Source: Acidobacteriota bacterium (lineage in GTDB: Bacteria > Acidobacteriota > Terriglobia > Acidiferrales > UBA7541). Taken from it: a stretch of 35,067 bases of DNA. The notes below the pieces were generated by a model. That model was not told the origin of the DNA. It was given only the letters and a program-made list of their open reading frames with translations, and searched no databases. The translations under genes and the position numbers were made by a program. Below are positions 8,170 through 18,200 of the stretch, in pieces. Positions within the stretch are counted from its first letter, which is position 1. Each line of letters opens with the position of its first letter. The stretch is taken from the NCBI GenBank assembly GCA_013289825.1, contig JABCZF010000041.1, forward strand, positions 1 to 35,067. The letters are read 5' to 3'.

Positions 8170-9317
8170 ACGAAAGCACGACCGCCGGCGCGCCATGGGC
8201 GTTGCTGGTCGAATGCGCGCGCCCGAATCCATGTATAGAGCGTCTCGACGAGATGCTCCGCCGGCCTCGGGACTGGCCTGTTTTGTTGGAGCTCGCTGAA
8301 AAGCACAGCGTCTTCGGACTCGCTGCCAGTCGGTTTCGGGACTGTGGCGCAGGAGCCCTGCCGCCGGAGATTTCCGGAGAACTGCGGGAGAGGCATCGCG
8401 CGCAGGTGCTTTTCACCCTGCGCTTGACCGCGGAAATGATCCGGCTATTTGATCGTTTCACCGCGTCCGGTGTCGAGGCGTTGGTGATTAAAGGGCCGGT
8501 CCTTTCGGCTCGCTGTTATGGCGATCCGGGGTTGCGCCAGTATGGCGATCTGGATCTGATTGTGCGCGATAAGGACATTTTGCGTTCGACGGAATTGATG
8601 ATGAGCCTCGGCTATGAACCGCGAGTTCCGTTGACAGCGATCCAGGCGAAAAAAATTCCTGGTGAGTATGTTTTCCGGGAGTCGCGCACCAAGCTGCTGG
8701 TGGAGTTTCACACCGAGTTGACCTTTCGTTACCATCCCCGGCCGCTTCCCATGGAAAAACTCTTCGAGCGGCAAGTCCGGGTAAAAATCGACGCGCACGA
8801 TGTGCCGGCTTTGTCCCCTGAAGATGAACTCATCCTGATTTCGATTCACGGTGCAAAACATTTTTGGGAACAGCTGAGCTACATCGCCGATGTGGCGGCT
8901 TTTGTGTCCAAACAGGATCTCGATTGGGCGCGCGTAAGATCGTCCGCAGAAGAAGTTGGCGGAGAACGCATGCTGAATGTCGCACTGCGCCTGGCGGCGG
9001 ATGTTCTAGACGCCCCTCTGCCGGAAGGTGTCGCCGCGCTGGTACGACGAGACCGCGCGGCTGGCTCGCTCGTCGGGCAGATTATGCGGTGGCTCCCCGC
9101 GGCAGGTGCGCCGCCAGGAATCTTGGCACGTGCGATCTTTCGAATGCGCATGCGCGGCGGGGTTTTTTCCGGCCCGGCCTATCTGTTGCGACTTTCGTTT
9201 TCACCTACCGAGGAAGATTGGATGGAAGGCGATCGAAACAAGCGCCACTGGTTTTTGGATGCTTTGGGGCGGCCCTTTCGGCTCGCGCGTAAGTATGGGA
9301 AGGACGCCAAGTCCTGA
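8166..9317 (+). CDS. Uncharacterised nucleotidyltransferase family protein (NTP_transf_5 type)
   Basis: A 383-residue cytoplasmic protein of the uncharacterised nucleotidyltransferase family. The core reads LVIKGPVLSARCYGDPGLRQYGDLDLIV, the KG...YGDP..R..GDLDLLV signature in which the DxD pair is the expected metal-binding site, followed by IHGAKHFWEQL further on. AAGG sits 5 nt before the start codon. Members often lie beside capsule, peptide-modification or PqqD-type genes, but no such neighbour is visible here, so the substrate is unknown. The gene is followed by a terminator hairpin oriented for the opposite strand. Confidence 0.8.
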   Translation: MNESTTAGAPWALLVECARPNPCIERLDEMLRRPRDWPVLLELAEKHSVFGLAASRFRDCGAGALPPEISGELRERHRAQVLFTLRLTAEMIRLFDRFTASGVEALVIKGPVLSARCYGDPGLRQYGDLDLIVRDKDILRSTELMMSLGYEPRVPLTAIQAKKIPGEYVFRESRTKLLVEFHTELTFRYHPRPLPMEKLFERQVRVKIDAHDVPALSPEDELILISIHGAKHFWEQLSYIADVAAFVSKQDLDWARVRSSAEEVGGERMLNVALRLAADVLDAPLPEGVAALVRRDRAAGSLVGQIMRWLPAAGAPPGILARAIFRMRMRGGVFSGPAYLLRLSFSPTEEDWMEGDRNKRHWFLDALGRPFRLARKYGKDAKS

Positions 9318-9370
9318 ATTGGATTTGCGCTGGTCGAATATCTATCAAGAAGGTTAGCAAGGCGCGACGC

Positions 9371-9406
9371 AAAAAAAGGAAAAGGCCCGGACGGACGGTC
9401 CGGGCC
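9371..9406 (-). terminator. Terminator of the sigma/anti-sigma/PDZ operon
   Basis: A perfect 9-bp stem (GGCCCGGAC 9384-9392 with GTCCGGGCC 9398-9406) and 5-nt loop. Read on the minus strand it is followed by TTTTCC and a run of T, so it ends the minus-strand PDZ gene. The plus-strand side has only a CT repeat and would terminate weakly. Confidence 0.8.
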
Positions 9407-9423
9407 CTCTCTCTCTAGTCTCG

Positions 9424-10461
9424 TCAGATATTGGTGCGGCGCGAAACGGCGCGCGGAGTTTTTGATGGTGACGGAGGCAGTTCGACGGTAATCGATAGCT
9501 CGCTCTTGTTGCGCAAAACGCCGAGTTTCACCGTCTTTTCTTCACGCTTGCCGGCCAGTTTCTCGCGAAGATCGCCAAGCGAGCGGATGCGTTCGCCGTT
9601 CAGCGAAGTGATCACGTCACCGCTCTTCACTCCCGCTTTTTCTGCAGGTGAACCGGCATTCGCGGCGCGAACGAGAACGCCTTCGCCATCCGGTGCGCCA
9701 AAATACGCGCCGAATTGCCCGCTCAAATCCTCGGCATCGATTCCCAGACGGGGCCGCGCGCCAGCCAGCACGCCGCCGTTGCTCCAGTCCATGCCTGGCA
9801 TATCCGGCATTTCGGGGATTTCCACTCTCGGAAGCTCGAAAGAAAAAGCGCGCGGAGCGGTCTTGAACCACATATTACCGTGATCTTCCGACTTGCCCAG
9901 GGTCACGCTGATGGTCTGCGCCCGGCCGTCACGCCATACCGAGAATTGCGCGGAACGTCCCGCAGGAATCTCGTGAATCATGCGGCGGAACTGCGCCGCG
10001 CCTTCGACGCGCTGCCCATTGATCTCCGTGATGACATCGTTGTCTTTCAGGCCGGCCTTGGCGGCAGGGCTGTCCGGCACGATGCGTTCCAGCAGGACGC
10101 CGCGTTCCGCAGGCAGCTTCAGCTCTTTGGCTTTCTCCGAGGATATTTCCTGCGATTCAACGCCCAGCCAGCTTGCGCCCTCATCGCCTATCACCATGGT
10201 GTCTTCGTCGCCTGGTTCTGGCGCCACCTCGATCCGTCGCTGCTGGTCCTGCGCTTCCGCGACTGCGGACCTGACCGACGCTTGCAACATGCGTCCCTGA
10301 ACGCGCTCTGCCAGTCTTTCCTGCCCACGCGCGAGCCTCTCCGCCAAACGCGCCTGAGCTTCCGCCGCTTCCTGCGACTTTAGAGAACGGCTGGGCAGCG
10401 CCAGCAGCGCCAGCCCGAGCACCACGGCTCCGCCAGCCATAAACAGATTTCGTTTTGTCAT
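9424..10461 (-). CDS. Exported protein with two PDZ domains, no protease domain
   Basis: A 345-residue protein with an N-terminal signal or anchor (FMAGGAVVLGLALLAL) and a coiled Gln/Glu/Arg-rich segment. The first PDZ domain spans about 95-190 (WLGV...GVLLERIVPDSPAAKAGLKDNDVI) and the second about 245-340 (GVLVRAANAGSPAEKAGVKSGDVI). No trypsin-like catalytic domain precedes them, so it is not DegP/HtrA; it probably recognises C-termini or unfolded envelope proteins. ATG 10461 is preferred over an upstream GTG at 10485 because AGGAGG lies 11 nt before it. Last gene of the operon that begins with the ECF sigma factor, 40 nt after the DUF4097 gene, followed by a terminator. Confidence 0.85.
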   Translation of the reverse strand: MTKRNLFMAGGAVVLGLALLALPSRSLKSQEAAEAQARLAERLARGQERLAERVQGRMLQASVRSAVAEAQDQQRRIEVAPEPGDEDTMVIGDEGASWLGVESQEISSEKAKELKLPAERGVLLERIVPDSPAAKAGLKDNDVITEINGQRVEGAAQFRRMIHEIPAGRSAQFSVWRDGRAQTISVTLGKSEDHGNMWFKTAPRAFSFELPRVEIPEMPDMPGMDWSNGGVLAGARPRLGIDAEDLSGQFGAYFGAPDGEGVLVRAANAGSPAEKAGVKSGDVITSLNGERIRSLGDLREKLAGKREEKTVKLGVLRNKSELSITVELPPSPSKTPRAVSRRTNI

Positions 10462-10501
10462 GATGATTCTGTCCTCCTGCTTCACTTAGACGCGGCGCGC
10501 T

Positions 10502-11266
10502 CTAAACCGTCGACCGCAAAATCACGATTCGAATTCCGCCATTGACGGTATTCAGCCGGATCGGCGCGCCGCCCTTGCCAAACTTCCCGCGCATTTCCCG
10601 AGGACGCGACGCAGTTTCCTGCATAAACGGCAGCTCGGAGTAAAAGTTGCCGTTGAGCGACCGCGCTTCCAGATCCGCCTGGGTATCCTGCGGCACGGCC
10701 AGAAGCACGGAGCCATTGGTGGTCTCCGCGGCCATGCCCTTTTCATCGGGGAAACGCGAAAGCTCGACGTGCACGTTGCCGTTCGTGGTATGCGCGTGAA
10801 CGCTGCCTCCGCCTTCATAGACCTCGATGTTCCCGTTCACCGTGCGCAACTCTTCCACTGATTCGACGCCGGCAATCTTCACCGTGCCGTTCACCGTGCC
10901 GATATGCTCGACCCTCGCGCCGTGGGGAACGCGGATGGTGTACTCGACGGCGACTTCCACGCCTTCATTTTGCGGATAACGCGTTACCACGGACACATCA
11001 TTTGGTTTGGCGTCGACTTCGATGGAGACGCGATCGAGGTCCGACTCTTTTTCTTTGGCGATTTTTATCGCATGGATTTCGATGACGTTGCGGTCCCATC
11101 CTTCCACCTGGACGGGGCCGTTGACGTTCTGCAGCTCAAACGTGCCGCCCGGCACGAGCGGATAGGACTGATTGAAGTCTTTGCTTTTCGCCAAGCCCGG
11201 CGCCGTGGAAACCAACGCCAGTACCAGGATGGACAACACCGTCGAGCGCAAACCAGGACGTAGCAT
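10502..11266 (-). CDS. DUF4097 family exported beta-helix-like protein
   Basis: A 254-residue protein with a signal peptide (residues 1-26, ending GLAKSK). The repeat pattern of DUF4097 follows, in which NVNGPVQVEGW, TVNGTVKIAGV, TVNGNIEVYEG and TTNGNVHVEL recur about every 20 residues, as expected for a right-handed beta solenoid. The role is unknown; DUF4097 proteins often sit with sigma/anti-sigma pairs and envelope-stress genes, as here. The 121-nt gap before it (11267-11387) contains a small perfect hairpin (ACGAGC/GCTCGT, 11295-11310) that could modulate expression of the distal operon genes. Confidence 0.8.
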   Translation of the reverse strand: MLRPGLRSTVLSILVLALVSTAPGLAKSKDFNQSYPLVPGGTFELQNVNGPVQVEGWDRNVIEIHAIKIAKEKESDLDRVSIEVDAKPNDVSVVTRYPQNEGVEVAVEYTIRVPHGARVEHIGTVNGTVKIAGVESVEELRTVNGNIEVYEGGGSVHAHTTNGNVHVELSRFPDEKGMAAETTNGSVLLAVPQDTQADLEARSLNGNFYSELPFMQETASRPREMRGKFGKGGAPIRLNTVNGGIRIVILRSTV

Positions 11267-11387
11267 CGCGTTCTACCCCCTTCGAGTACCGCTCACGAGC
11301 AAATGCTCGTTGCTCCAGAAACGACCGAGAACCCCCGAAACCCGAACAAAACTCGCGCGCCGCTAGAAGCGCCCGCTCGACTGGCCT

Positions 11388-13202
11388 TCAGTGCAGCTCA
11401 AAATCAAACGTAACCGTCGAAATAGTCTCCACGCGCATGCCATTGATGGAGGCCGGGTTGGCGCGCCATTTTTTCACCGCTTCCATGGCCGCCTCGGCCA
11501 GCACCGGCTCGCCCTGCAAGATCTTTTGTACTTCGATGCTCCCGTCGGTTTTCACCTTCACTTGCAACTTCACAACTCCCTGGATGCGTGCGCGGCGCGC
11601 GAGATCGGGATAGGCCGGGTGCGGCGCGGCGATGAGCCGCTTGAAAAAATCGCCGGAGTCCTCTCGCAACCCTCCCAGAAGGGCAATCTCGAGCTTGTCC
11701 ATCCAGCTTTCGAGCCAGTCGCTGGTTTCTCGGGGTGCGGGATTTTCATTGGCGCGGGGCGCCGGCCCCGACGACTTGACCGGAAGAATGTCCGAGTCGT
11801 GCTTGCGGTCGATGCGCTCGCGCTGCTCGCGAATCAGGGAATCGCGCAGCCCGGTGTCCGCATCGAGGAACTGCAGGCGGATCTTGCCAACGGTGGTGCG
11901 CAGTTTCAGGACTTCGCCTCCGCCGTTCAGCGCTCCGGTGGCACGCACCGGGCCGGCGCCGCGATTTCCCATCGGCTGGATATTCAAGAAAAGCGCCGGG
12001 TCGGCTTCGATCCGGCTCAAGCCGCCATTCTCAACCACGGCGTCGATGGTGGCGGCGAGGTTCCTCGGCAAGAAAACATTGATGTCGCCGGCACCGGAGG
12101 AAAGCTGCGAGGCCCCCGGAAGGCTCACCTTGCCCCCCGAGGAGGTCGCATCCGGGTTTATCCAAGCCTGAATGGTGCCGCCTGCGGTGGCTGCCTGCAC
12201 TGCGCCGGCCACGCGCGTCAGGCAGATGCTTCCGCCGTTGGATTCAACCTCCATCGGCCCGGAAACGGTAATGATGCGGATGCCGCCCCCGCCGGTCTGT
12301 GCGCGAACCGAGCCGCGCACTTCGCCGAAGTCGATCTGGCCGCCTCCGGTGCGCACGCTTACGAAGCTTCCCGCTTGCTTCAGCGTGATGTTGCCGCCGT
12401 CGGTTTCCAGTTGCGCTCGTCCGCTGATCTGTCCTGCGCGAATGTGGCCGCCGCCGCTGCGCAACACGGCGTCTCCGGAAATGTTTCCGGCAACAATGTG
12501 CCCGCCGGCGGTGAATGCATCCAGGTTGCCGGCAACCTCTTGCACCTGAATGTGCCCGCCTTGCGTCGATAGTTTGGCTATCGGATGGCCCTGCGCCGCA
12601 TTGCGAAACCCGTTGAAGCCTATGCGCCCCGTCCGGATGTTGCCGCCCTCGGTGACCAGGCTGGCGGTCCCGCCGATGTCTTGCGTTTCTATGTCGCCCA
12701 CGCCGGTATTGACGTCGAGGCTGTAGCCTGCCGGGACAGCCACTTCATATTGCACATAAAATTGCGCGTTGGCTCCGCTGCGGCCGGTTTGCGCTGGCGA
12801 CGCCCCGATAATCTCTACGCCCGTCGCGGTGGCTCTGGCCGTGAGCGAATAGTGCTCCAGAAGACTCTCAGCCAGGGGCGCGCGAGCGTCGGTCTCGATA
12901 TGTACGCTATAACGAACGGCCGGTGGAGCACCCGGCTCGAGAGCCACGATGCGTACGGAACCGACGTCGGTGGTCAGATGCAGCGTCTGACCGTCTCTGG
13001 TTTGGAGCGTTCCCGAGCGGTCAACAGACGCGCGCGGGCCGGGCTCACCCGGCAGTACCGGATCCCGGGGATCCGGGTCGATGGCGTTCGCGCCCAAACC
13101 CTGGCTTGGCCAAAGGGTGCCGGAGACGACCAGTGCAAAAGCGATGCGAGAAAGGGCTCGGAATCGACCGCTCGCGGTTTTCAGATTCGTGACGGTGCTC
13201 AT
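11388..13202 (-). CDS. DUF4097-like solenoid fused to a TonB C-terminal domain
   Basis: A 604-residue exported protein. It has a signal sequence (about 1-38), then an acidic/proline linker. A long solenoid of Gly-Gly-His/Asn repeats (about 150-345: GGHIQVQEVAG, GGHIVAGNISG, GGHIRAGQISG, GGNITLKQAG) resembles DUF4097. After a variable middle comes a TonB C-terminal domain (about 520-604: YPDLARRARIQGVVKLQVKV...VKKWRANP). TonB_C domains normally contact TonB-dependent receptors, but this protein lacks the usual N-terminal inner-membrane anchor plus proline-rich rod, so how it is energised is unclear. It starts 37 nt after the anti-sigma gene and is probably cotranscribed. Confidence 0.8.
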   Translation of the reverse strand: MSTVTNLKTASGRFRALSRIAFALVVSGTLWPSQGLGANAIDPDPRDPVLPGEPGPRASVDRSGTLQTRDGQTLHLTTDVGSVRIVALEPGAPPAVRYSVHIETDARAPLAESLLEHYSLTARATATGVEIIGASPAQTGRSGANAQFYVQYEVAVPAGYSLDVNTGVGDIETQDIGGTASLVTEGGNIRTGRIGFNGFRNAAQGHPIAKLSTQGGHIQVQEVAGNLDAFTAGGHIVAGNISGDAVLRSGGGHIRAGQISGRAQLETDGGNITLKQAGSFVSVRTGGGQIDFGEVRGSVRAQTGGGGIRIITVSGPMEVESNGGSICLTRVAGAVQAATAGGTIQAWINPDATSSGGKVSLPGASQLSSGAGDINVFLPRNLAATIDAVVENGGLSRIEADPALFLNIQPMGNRGAGPVRATGALNGGGEVLKLRTTVGKIRLQFLDADTGLRDSLIREQRERIDRKHDSDILPVKSSGPAPRANENPAPRETSDWLESWMDKLEIALLGGLREDSGDFFKRLIAAPHPAYPDLARRARIQGVVKLQVKVKTDGSIEVQKILQGEPVLAEAAMEAVKKWRANPASINGMRVETISTVTFDFELH

Positions 13203-13239
13203 CTACGGTAGGCTTCTCGTTTCAAAACCGCTCGACTGC

Positions 13240-14322
13240 TTACTGCACTTCGCGCGGGCCAATCTGCCGCAAAGCCGCAGCGCTCCGCAACCGAACATAG
13301 CGGTTGGGATCATTGCGTTTTAAATCCTCGAGAGTGCGCACCACAGCTTCCATCGAGGGATCGAGGGGACGTTCGAATCCTTCCGGCACAAGAGCAGGCG
13401 CAGCATTGTCAGAAGCATCCAGCGCGCCCGGTTCCAGCGAGCGAACCAGCAGGTTGACGGCTTCGACGCGCACGCCGGGATTCGCATCGTGCTCCAGCGC
13501 ATCGATCAGCGCTTCGCGCACGGCTTTGTCGCTCACGGCGTCGCGCAGAGATTCGAGCGCCTTCATGCGCACCGCGGAGTTCTGATCCTTGCGCGCCGCA
13601 AAGAGCAACGCCCGGCGGACGTCCAGATCGGCGTTGCGGGCGCGTAGTGCGTCCAGGCAATCCAGCCGCACTCCGGCGTCTGTCTGATCGCCGTTCTCGA
13701 CCACGTAGGTCAATACCCGGCGAAGGTCCGGGTCGTCCACACTGCCGGAAAGCACCAGCGGTTCTTCCGTGCGCACGTGAACTTGCAGAGTGGCCGGTGC
13801 GCCTTCCGTCGTTGGCGTCCAATTGATGCCCGCCACCGCCATCTTGCGGAGCTGGTCATCGGTGAATCGCGCCGAAGGCGAAACATTCACAGTCTGGCCG
13901 TTCGAAGGGGAATCGAGGCGCGCAGAAATCCAGGGCAAAAGTTGCATACCGAGCCCTGCGCCAAACAAAACAAGAAGGGCCCCACTCAACACCGGGCGGA
14001 ACGCCATCCAGCGCCGCAGCCACCCAAACGGCTGCCAGCGCTCTTTGAATGGCGGCGCGGATAGATCATCGAGCGCTTCGGCAAGTTCACTTCGACACTG
14101 CGAAAGAAGAACTCCACCGGCATCAATCTGCTCGGCGGCTTGCAGTGCTTCCATCAACGATTCGTGAAGCCCGCGCTCCTCGGCAAGCTGTGCGGCACAG
14201 GTCGCGCACGCTTGAAGATGCGTCCCGATCAGCGCAGTCTCTTGTTCGCTGGTCTCGCCGCACGCGTAGAACACCAGCAGCGCCCGAACCTCTTTGCACT
14301 GGAATGGCCGAGGCGTGCTCAT
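13240..14322 (-). CDS. Zinc-finger anti-sigma factor with periplasmic HEAT repeats
   Basis: A 360-residue membrane protein. The N-terminal zf-HC2 anti-sigma domain (residues 9-45, with C9 and THLQACATC) should bind the ECF sigma factor in the cytoplasm. One transmembrane segment follows (about 112-132, VLSGALLVLFGAGLGMQLL). The C-terminal region (about 215-355) is built of HEAT-like helical repeats (DVRRALLFAARKD, AVRMKALESLRD, GVRVEAVNLLV, YVRLRSAAALRQI) on the outer face. The ATG overlaps the sigma stop codon by 4 nt (ATGA), indicating coupled translation. The HEAT sensor is unusual for this class. Release of sigma on an envelope signal is inferred from family knowledge. Confidence 0.85.
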   Translation of the reverse strand: MSTPRPFQCKEVRALLVFYACGETSEQETALIGTHLQACATCAAQLAEERGLHESLMEALQAAEQIDAGGVLLSQCRSELAEALDDLSAPPFKERWQPFGWLRRWMAFRPVLSGALLVLFGAGLGMQLLPWISARLDSPSNGQTVNVSPSARFTDDQLRKMAVAGINWTPTTEGAPATLQVHVRTEEPLVLSGSVDDPDLRRVLTYVVENGDQTDAGVRLDCLDALRARNADLDVRRALLFAARKDQNSAVRMKALESLRDAVSDKAVREALIDALEHDANPGVRVEAVNLLVRSLEPGALDASDNAAPALVPEGFERPLDPSMEAVVRTLEDLKRNDPNRYVRLRSAAALRQIGPREVQ

Positions 14323-14996
14323 CGCAAGCCTCCCAAATGGCTGCGCAATTTCCGCGTCGCGCGGAAAAGCGAATTCTTCACCGTTTCTTCCGTCGTGCCC
14401 AGCGCGTCGCCGATGGCTCGCAATTTCAATCCTTGATAGTGCTTCAATTCGAAGACCACGCGCTCGCGCGGCGAAAGCCGTTCCATGGCCGAATTAATGC
14501 GCGCTTGAATCTCTTTGCCAAATAGCTGCCGCTCGGGATCGAGCGTCGGGCGGTGTTCGCGCTGGCGCTCAAAGAAATCCGTGATGCCTTCCTCATGATT
14601 CCCGGAGTTAGACTCGGGCGCTTGATCTTCTGGGCGGGCCTGACGTCGTCGGAGTTGATCGAGGCAGACGTTGGTGACGATGCGGTAGAGCCAGGTGTAA
14701 AAGCTGCATTCGAAACGAAAACGGTGTAGATTGCGGTAAACTTTGAGGAACGCCTCTTGGTAAACGTCGCGCGCGTCTTCCGGGCGCTTCATCAGATTTA
14801 GCGCCAGCCGCAGCACATCCCGGTCGTAGCGGTGAACAAGCTCTTCGAAAGCCGTCCGGTTGCCGGCTTGAGCTTCCGCCACAAGGGTGCGCTCACTGAG
14901 GTTGGGCAAAGAGTTCACCGCGGCTAGGGAGGCGCCGGTGCCGCCTGCCATGCCGGAATCATTAGCCAAAGCTAGAGCCAATCTTGGAAGCGGCAT
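14319..14996 (-). CDS. ECF-type RNA polymerase sigma factor
   Basis: A 225-residue sigma-70 family protein. Region 2 (about 38-105) contains RYDRDVLRLALNLM, the DVYQEAFLKVYRNL core-binding helix and FYTWLYRIVTNVCLDQLRRR. A roughly 45-residue acidic linker is followed by region 4 (about 170-222: RLSPRERVVFELKHYQGL, then EETVKNSLFRATRKL as the recognition helix). It heads a minus-strand operon with its anti-sigma factor, two DUF4097-type proteins and a PDZ protein, consistent with an autoregulated envelope-stress regulon. ATG 14996 has only a GAAGAG-like ribosome site; Met at 14951 is an alternative. I found no convincing self-recognition promoter in the 283 nt upstream (14997-15279). Confidence 0.9.
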   Translation of the reverse strand: MPLPRLALALANDSGMAGGTGASLAAVNSLPNLSERTLVAEAQAGNRTAFEELVHRYDRDVLRLALNLMKRPEDARDVYQEAFLKVYRNLHRFRFECSFYTWLYRIVTNVCLDQLRRRQARPEDQAPESNSGNHEEGITDFFERQREHRPTLDPERQLFGKEIQARINSAMERLSPRERVVFELKHYQGLKLRAIGDALGTTEETVKNSLFRATRKLRSHLGGLR

Positions 14997-15279
14997 ATTT
15001 CGCTTTCTCTTCCCGTGTGCGGGTGTTGCTGCTTATTTAACAACACCTTAGGCCGGATCTGCCAGCCCCACCACACTGAGAAGGTTACGCGACCACCCAA
15101 TTTGGACGTACTAAGACACCCTAGGGTGAGCACCACTTCCACTTAGAGAACGAATGCCGAGGCCTATTTGTTTCGGATTTCCACAGTTGGCCAGAGGTTG
15201 CCCGGAACCCAGGGCGAAAAGACGACTTTCGAGCCCTAAAGCTACGCCCGTACCCTTAACTGACGGTCGGCGGGCACAT

Positions 15280-18200
15280 TTAATTGGTAATCGACGCCGG
15301 CATCCGCCAAACGAAGAGCGGCCAGGCAAGCAGCAGCAACATCATCGCCATCACCGCGTAGCCGTTTTCGCGATAGAACGAGTCCGGTTGCCCCAGCAAT
15401 TGGGCGGCAGCCGCGAGCAATGTGAGTAAGGCCACTACCAGCAGACAGCCCAGCACGTTGAAGCGCATGACTCGCCGAACAGCGAAGACCATTACGCCCA
15501 GGAGAATGGCCTCGGCAAGAAATTGTTTCGCAAAATCCATCCCGTTTTCCCAACCGCTTCCCGTTAGAAACATCGCGCCTAGCAAGAAGAGCACAAACCG
15601 CAGCCAGCGTGCCCGGAGGACCGAAGCCACGAACGCCGCGACGAAGGCGATGACACCGGTAAAGAAAAGGCTGCTGATCAGGGCGCCTCCAAACACGGCG
15701 CCAGAAGGAAGAACGGCGTCGAAGTTCTGAAAGAGCGAGAGAGGCAAGCTGCGATGCGCCGTCTGCCAGTGCAGGGAGATAAATTCAATCAGGCGTCTCA
15801 CTCCGAGAAACCCGGCCGACCCGCACACGCCGATCCACAGCGCATCGCGGTAATAAACTCCGGGCATCGCTCTGCCGATGGGAAGGCGCTCCTCTCCAAA
15901 CGCGCGATTGCTGAAGAACGAGGCAATTCCAAACAGCGCCGCCAGGCCTCCGGCATAAAGAACCGCACCGAGCAGCAGGCCGATGACGATTCCGCCCAGC
16001 ATGGTCTTAAACGGAATCGCCGTTTGGTAAGTGTTTAGGAAGGATTCGAGACGGTTGCCAAAAGTGACCACCAGAGCGTAGGCCACCAGCCCCAAACCCG
16101 CCCACAGGACCAATCGACGCCAGGGAATGGCGAGCATGGCTTCCGAGCGCATATTTTTGAAGAAAAAGACGAGCGCGGTTACGCCCAGTCCGCCGAACAG
16201 CAAAATCGGAACTGCGAAACTGTATATCGTGCGGGAGAGCGTCTCTTCTTCTTGTTTGCGGCGCCACTCGTCGGGGATCTTGATGAAGGTCCAGAAGATT
16301 CCTCCCTCCCGTTCTTCAAGCTCCTCTCGTGCTTGTGGCTTCGAGTAGTAGGCTCCGCGGTAGTCGACGACTTCATCGCCGAGAACCGCAACCTTGGTCC
16401 GAATATACGCGTGGCTCACCGCGTCATTCGAGGACGTCGAGCCGGAGTCGATGGGAGTGCGTTGTTGCCAGGTAATCTCGTGGTCCGTTCGGTGGATGCG
16501 CTTGTCGGAGTATGTTTCGAGGAGACTCCATTGGCTCAGATTGAGTTTTTTTACTTCGCTCAGATATTTTTCGGCTTTGGCGACGGCTGCTTCCTTGCCG
16601 AGCGAAGCTCCGGGCGCATCCTCCGGGAGCTTGTGATGAAAAGCGAGCATTGAGCCGTCGGGCCTCAGTTTGATGGAATACTCCTCCGGCTGGCTATCCC
16701 GGAAGTAACGCACCTGCCAGACCGCCCCGGGCGCTTCCCCGGCATAAATCTCGTTTAGGCGGTTGATGCCCACGCGCTGGCGCAGAAATTCGTTCGTGAC
16801 CGCGTCGGTAACATCCGCCAGGATGGTTGCAGAGCGATAAGAATTTGGATCTGGTCCGTGCTGGCGAAGGATTTCATCGGCGCGAACCTTCACCGTCCGT
16901 GCATTTACAGACAGCTTCAGATAATCGCCGAGCGACGGAGTTTTGAAGCGCCATGCGGCCACGCCGCCGAGAACCAGCGCGACCGCCAGGAACATCATCG
17001 TGGCCGGAGTCAGAGCGTCATAACGCTGCGTAGCCTCTGCCGCGGCTGCCATTTCCGGAGCGGACTCTGGGCTCGTTTCGTTGATCGGCGCGGCGCTGTT
17101 GAGCAAATCTTCATCAGGCTCGAAGCGCCCGCGCGTCAGATAAGAGAAGGCCGCAAAAATCAGGGGAGCAAGCGCCGCCAGACCGACGACGACGCCGGAA
17201 ATCTTGAAATACAAACTGTTCGAACGCACCAGCAAGAGCCCGACAAGCGAAGCGTCCACCGTGTAATGCCAGATCAGCGTCGCCAGTATGCCCCAGCGCA
17301 GCATCACGACGCCTACTACGATTCCGATCAATCCGACTTCGAGGCCGCGGATATACGGCGGTTCATTGGGATAAGCGGAATGCAAGAAACTCCAGCAAAA
17401 CGCAGGAACAATCACCGCCACAACGCTCGACCCCGTCAGCCGCTTCAGAAACGGAACCGCAAACAGCCGAAACAAGAATTCCTCGCTCGTTGCAGCTAGC
17501 ATGCCGATGGCCACGCCGGAAATCCATGGGAAGGTGGTGTTCACGGAATTTTCGTAGTTCAACTCCTCGGGCGCCCACGCGCCGAAATGTCCCGCGACGA
17601 TGTAAAACGCCACAATGAACCCGATGTGCGCTGCCGCCAGCGACAATCCCACGGTCGCTGCCGAGAAAAATTCTTTGGAGCGCAATCCGCGCAAGGTAAA
17701 CGCTTTCGCGAGCCGCAGCTTGCCCGGCTGCGAAGCCCGATACAGGGGCTCGGCCCCGGGAAGGATCAGCGAAATGGTCAGCGCGGAAACCACGCCAAAC
17801 AGCAGGGCCTTCACAATCTCTTCGAACACAAAGCTCCCGTAAGCGGAGTTTGTGTCATAACCCATGCGGTCCAGCGGCCAATTGTTGAGCTGCATAAACG
17901 TCAGCAGGATGGCCACGATAATCCCCAGCTTGATGGCTCCGCCCCAGCTGGTTTGTCCGCGCTTGGTCAGCAATATTCCCAGCCACACCGCCGCCCCCAT
18001 CAGCAACAGATAGGGAATGATGGCCACCTGGTTGTAGAAAATATTTGTCGAGCGCAGATGGGCGTAGCTGCGTTCCCACGCTTCCGGTACATGCAGAAAC
18101 TCTTCCGAACTTCCCGCCTGGTCGCCCTGTAAACCCACTCGCAGCCGATACGGCGCATCCTTTGCCCGGAATCCGTGCTTCTCCCAGGTGAACGACCAGT

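Noticed and set aside
9424..10461. DegP/HtrA serine protease
   Set aside because: Two PDZ domains are present but no trypsin-like catalytic domain or His-Asp-Ser motif.
11391..12572. 393-codon plus-strand frame under the DUF4097-TonB gene
   Set aside because: Antisense shadow; the minus strand has clear repeat and TonB_C motifs.
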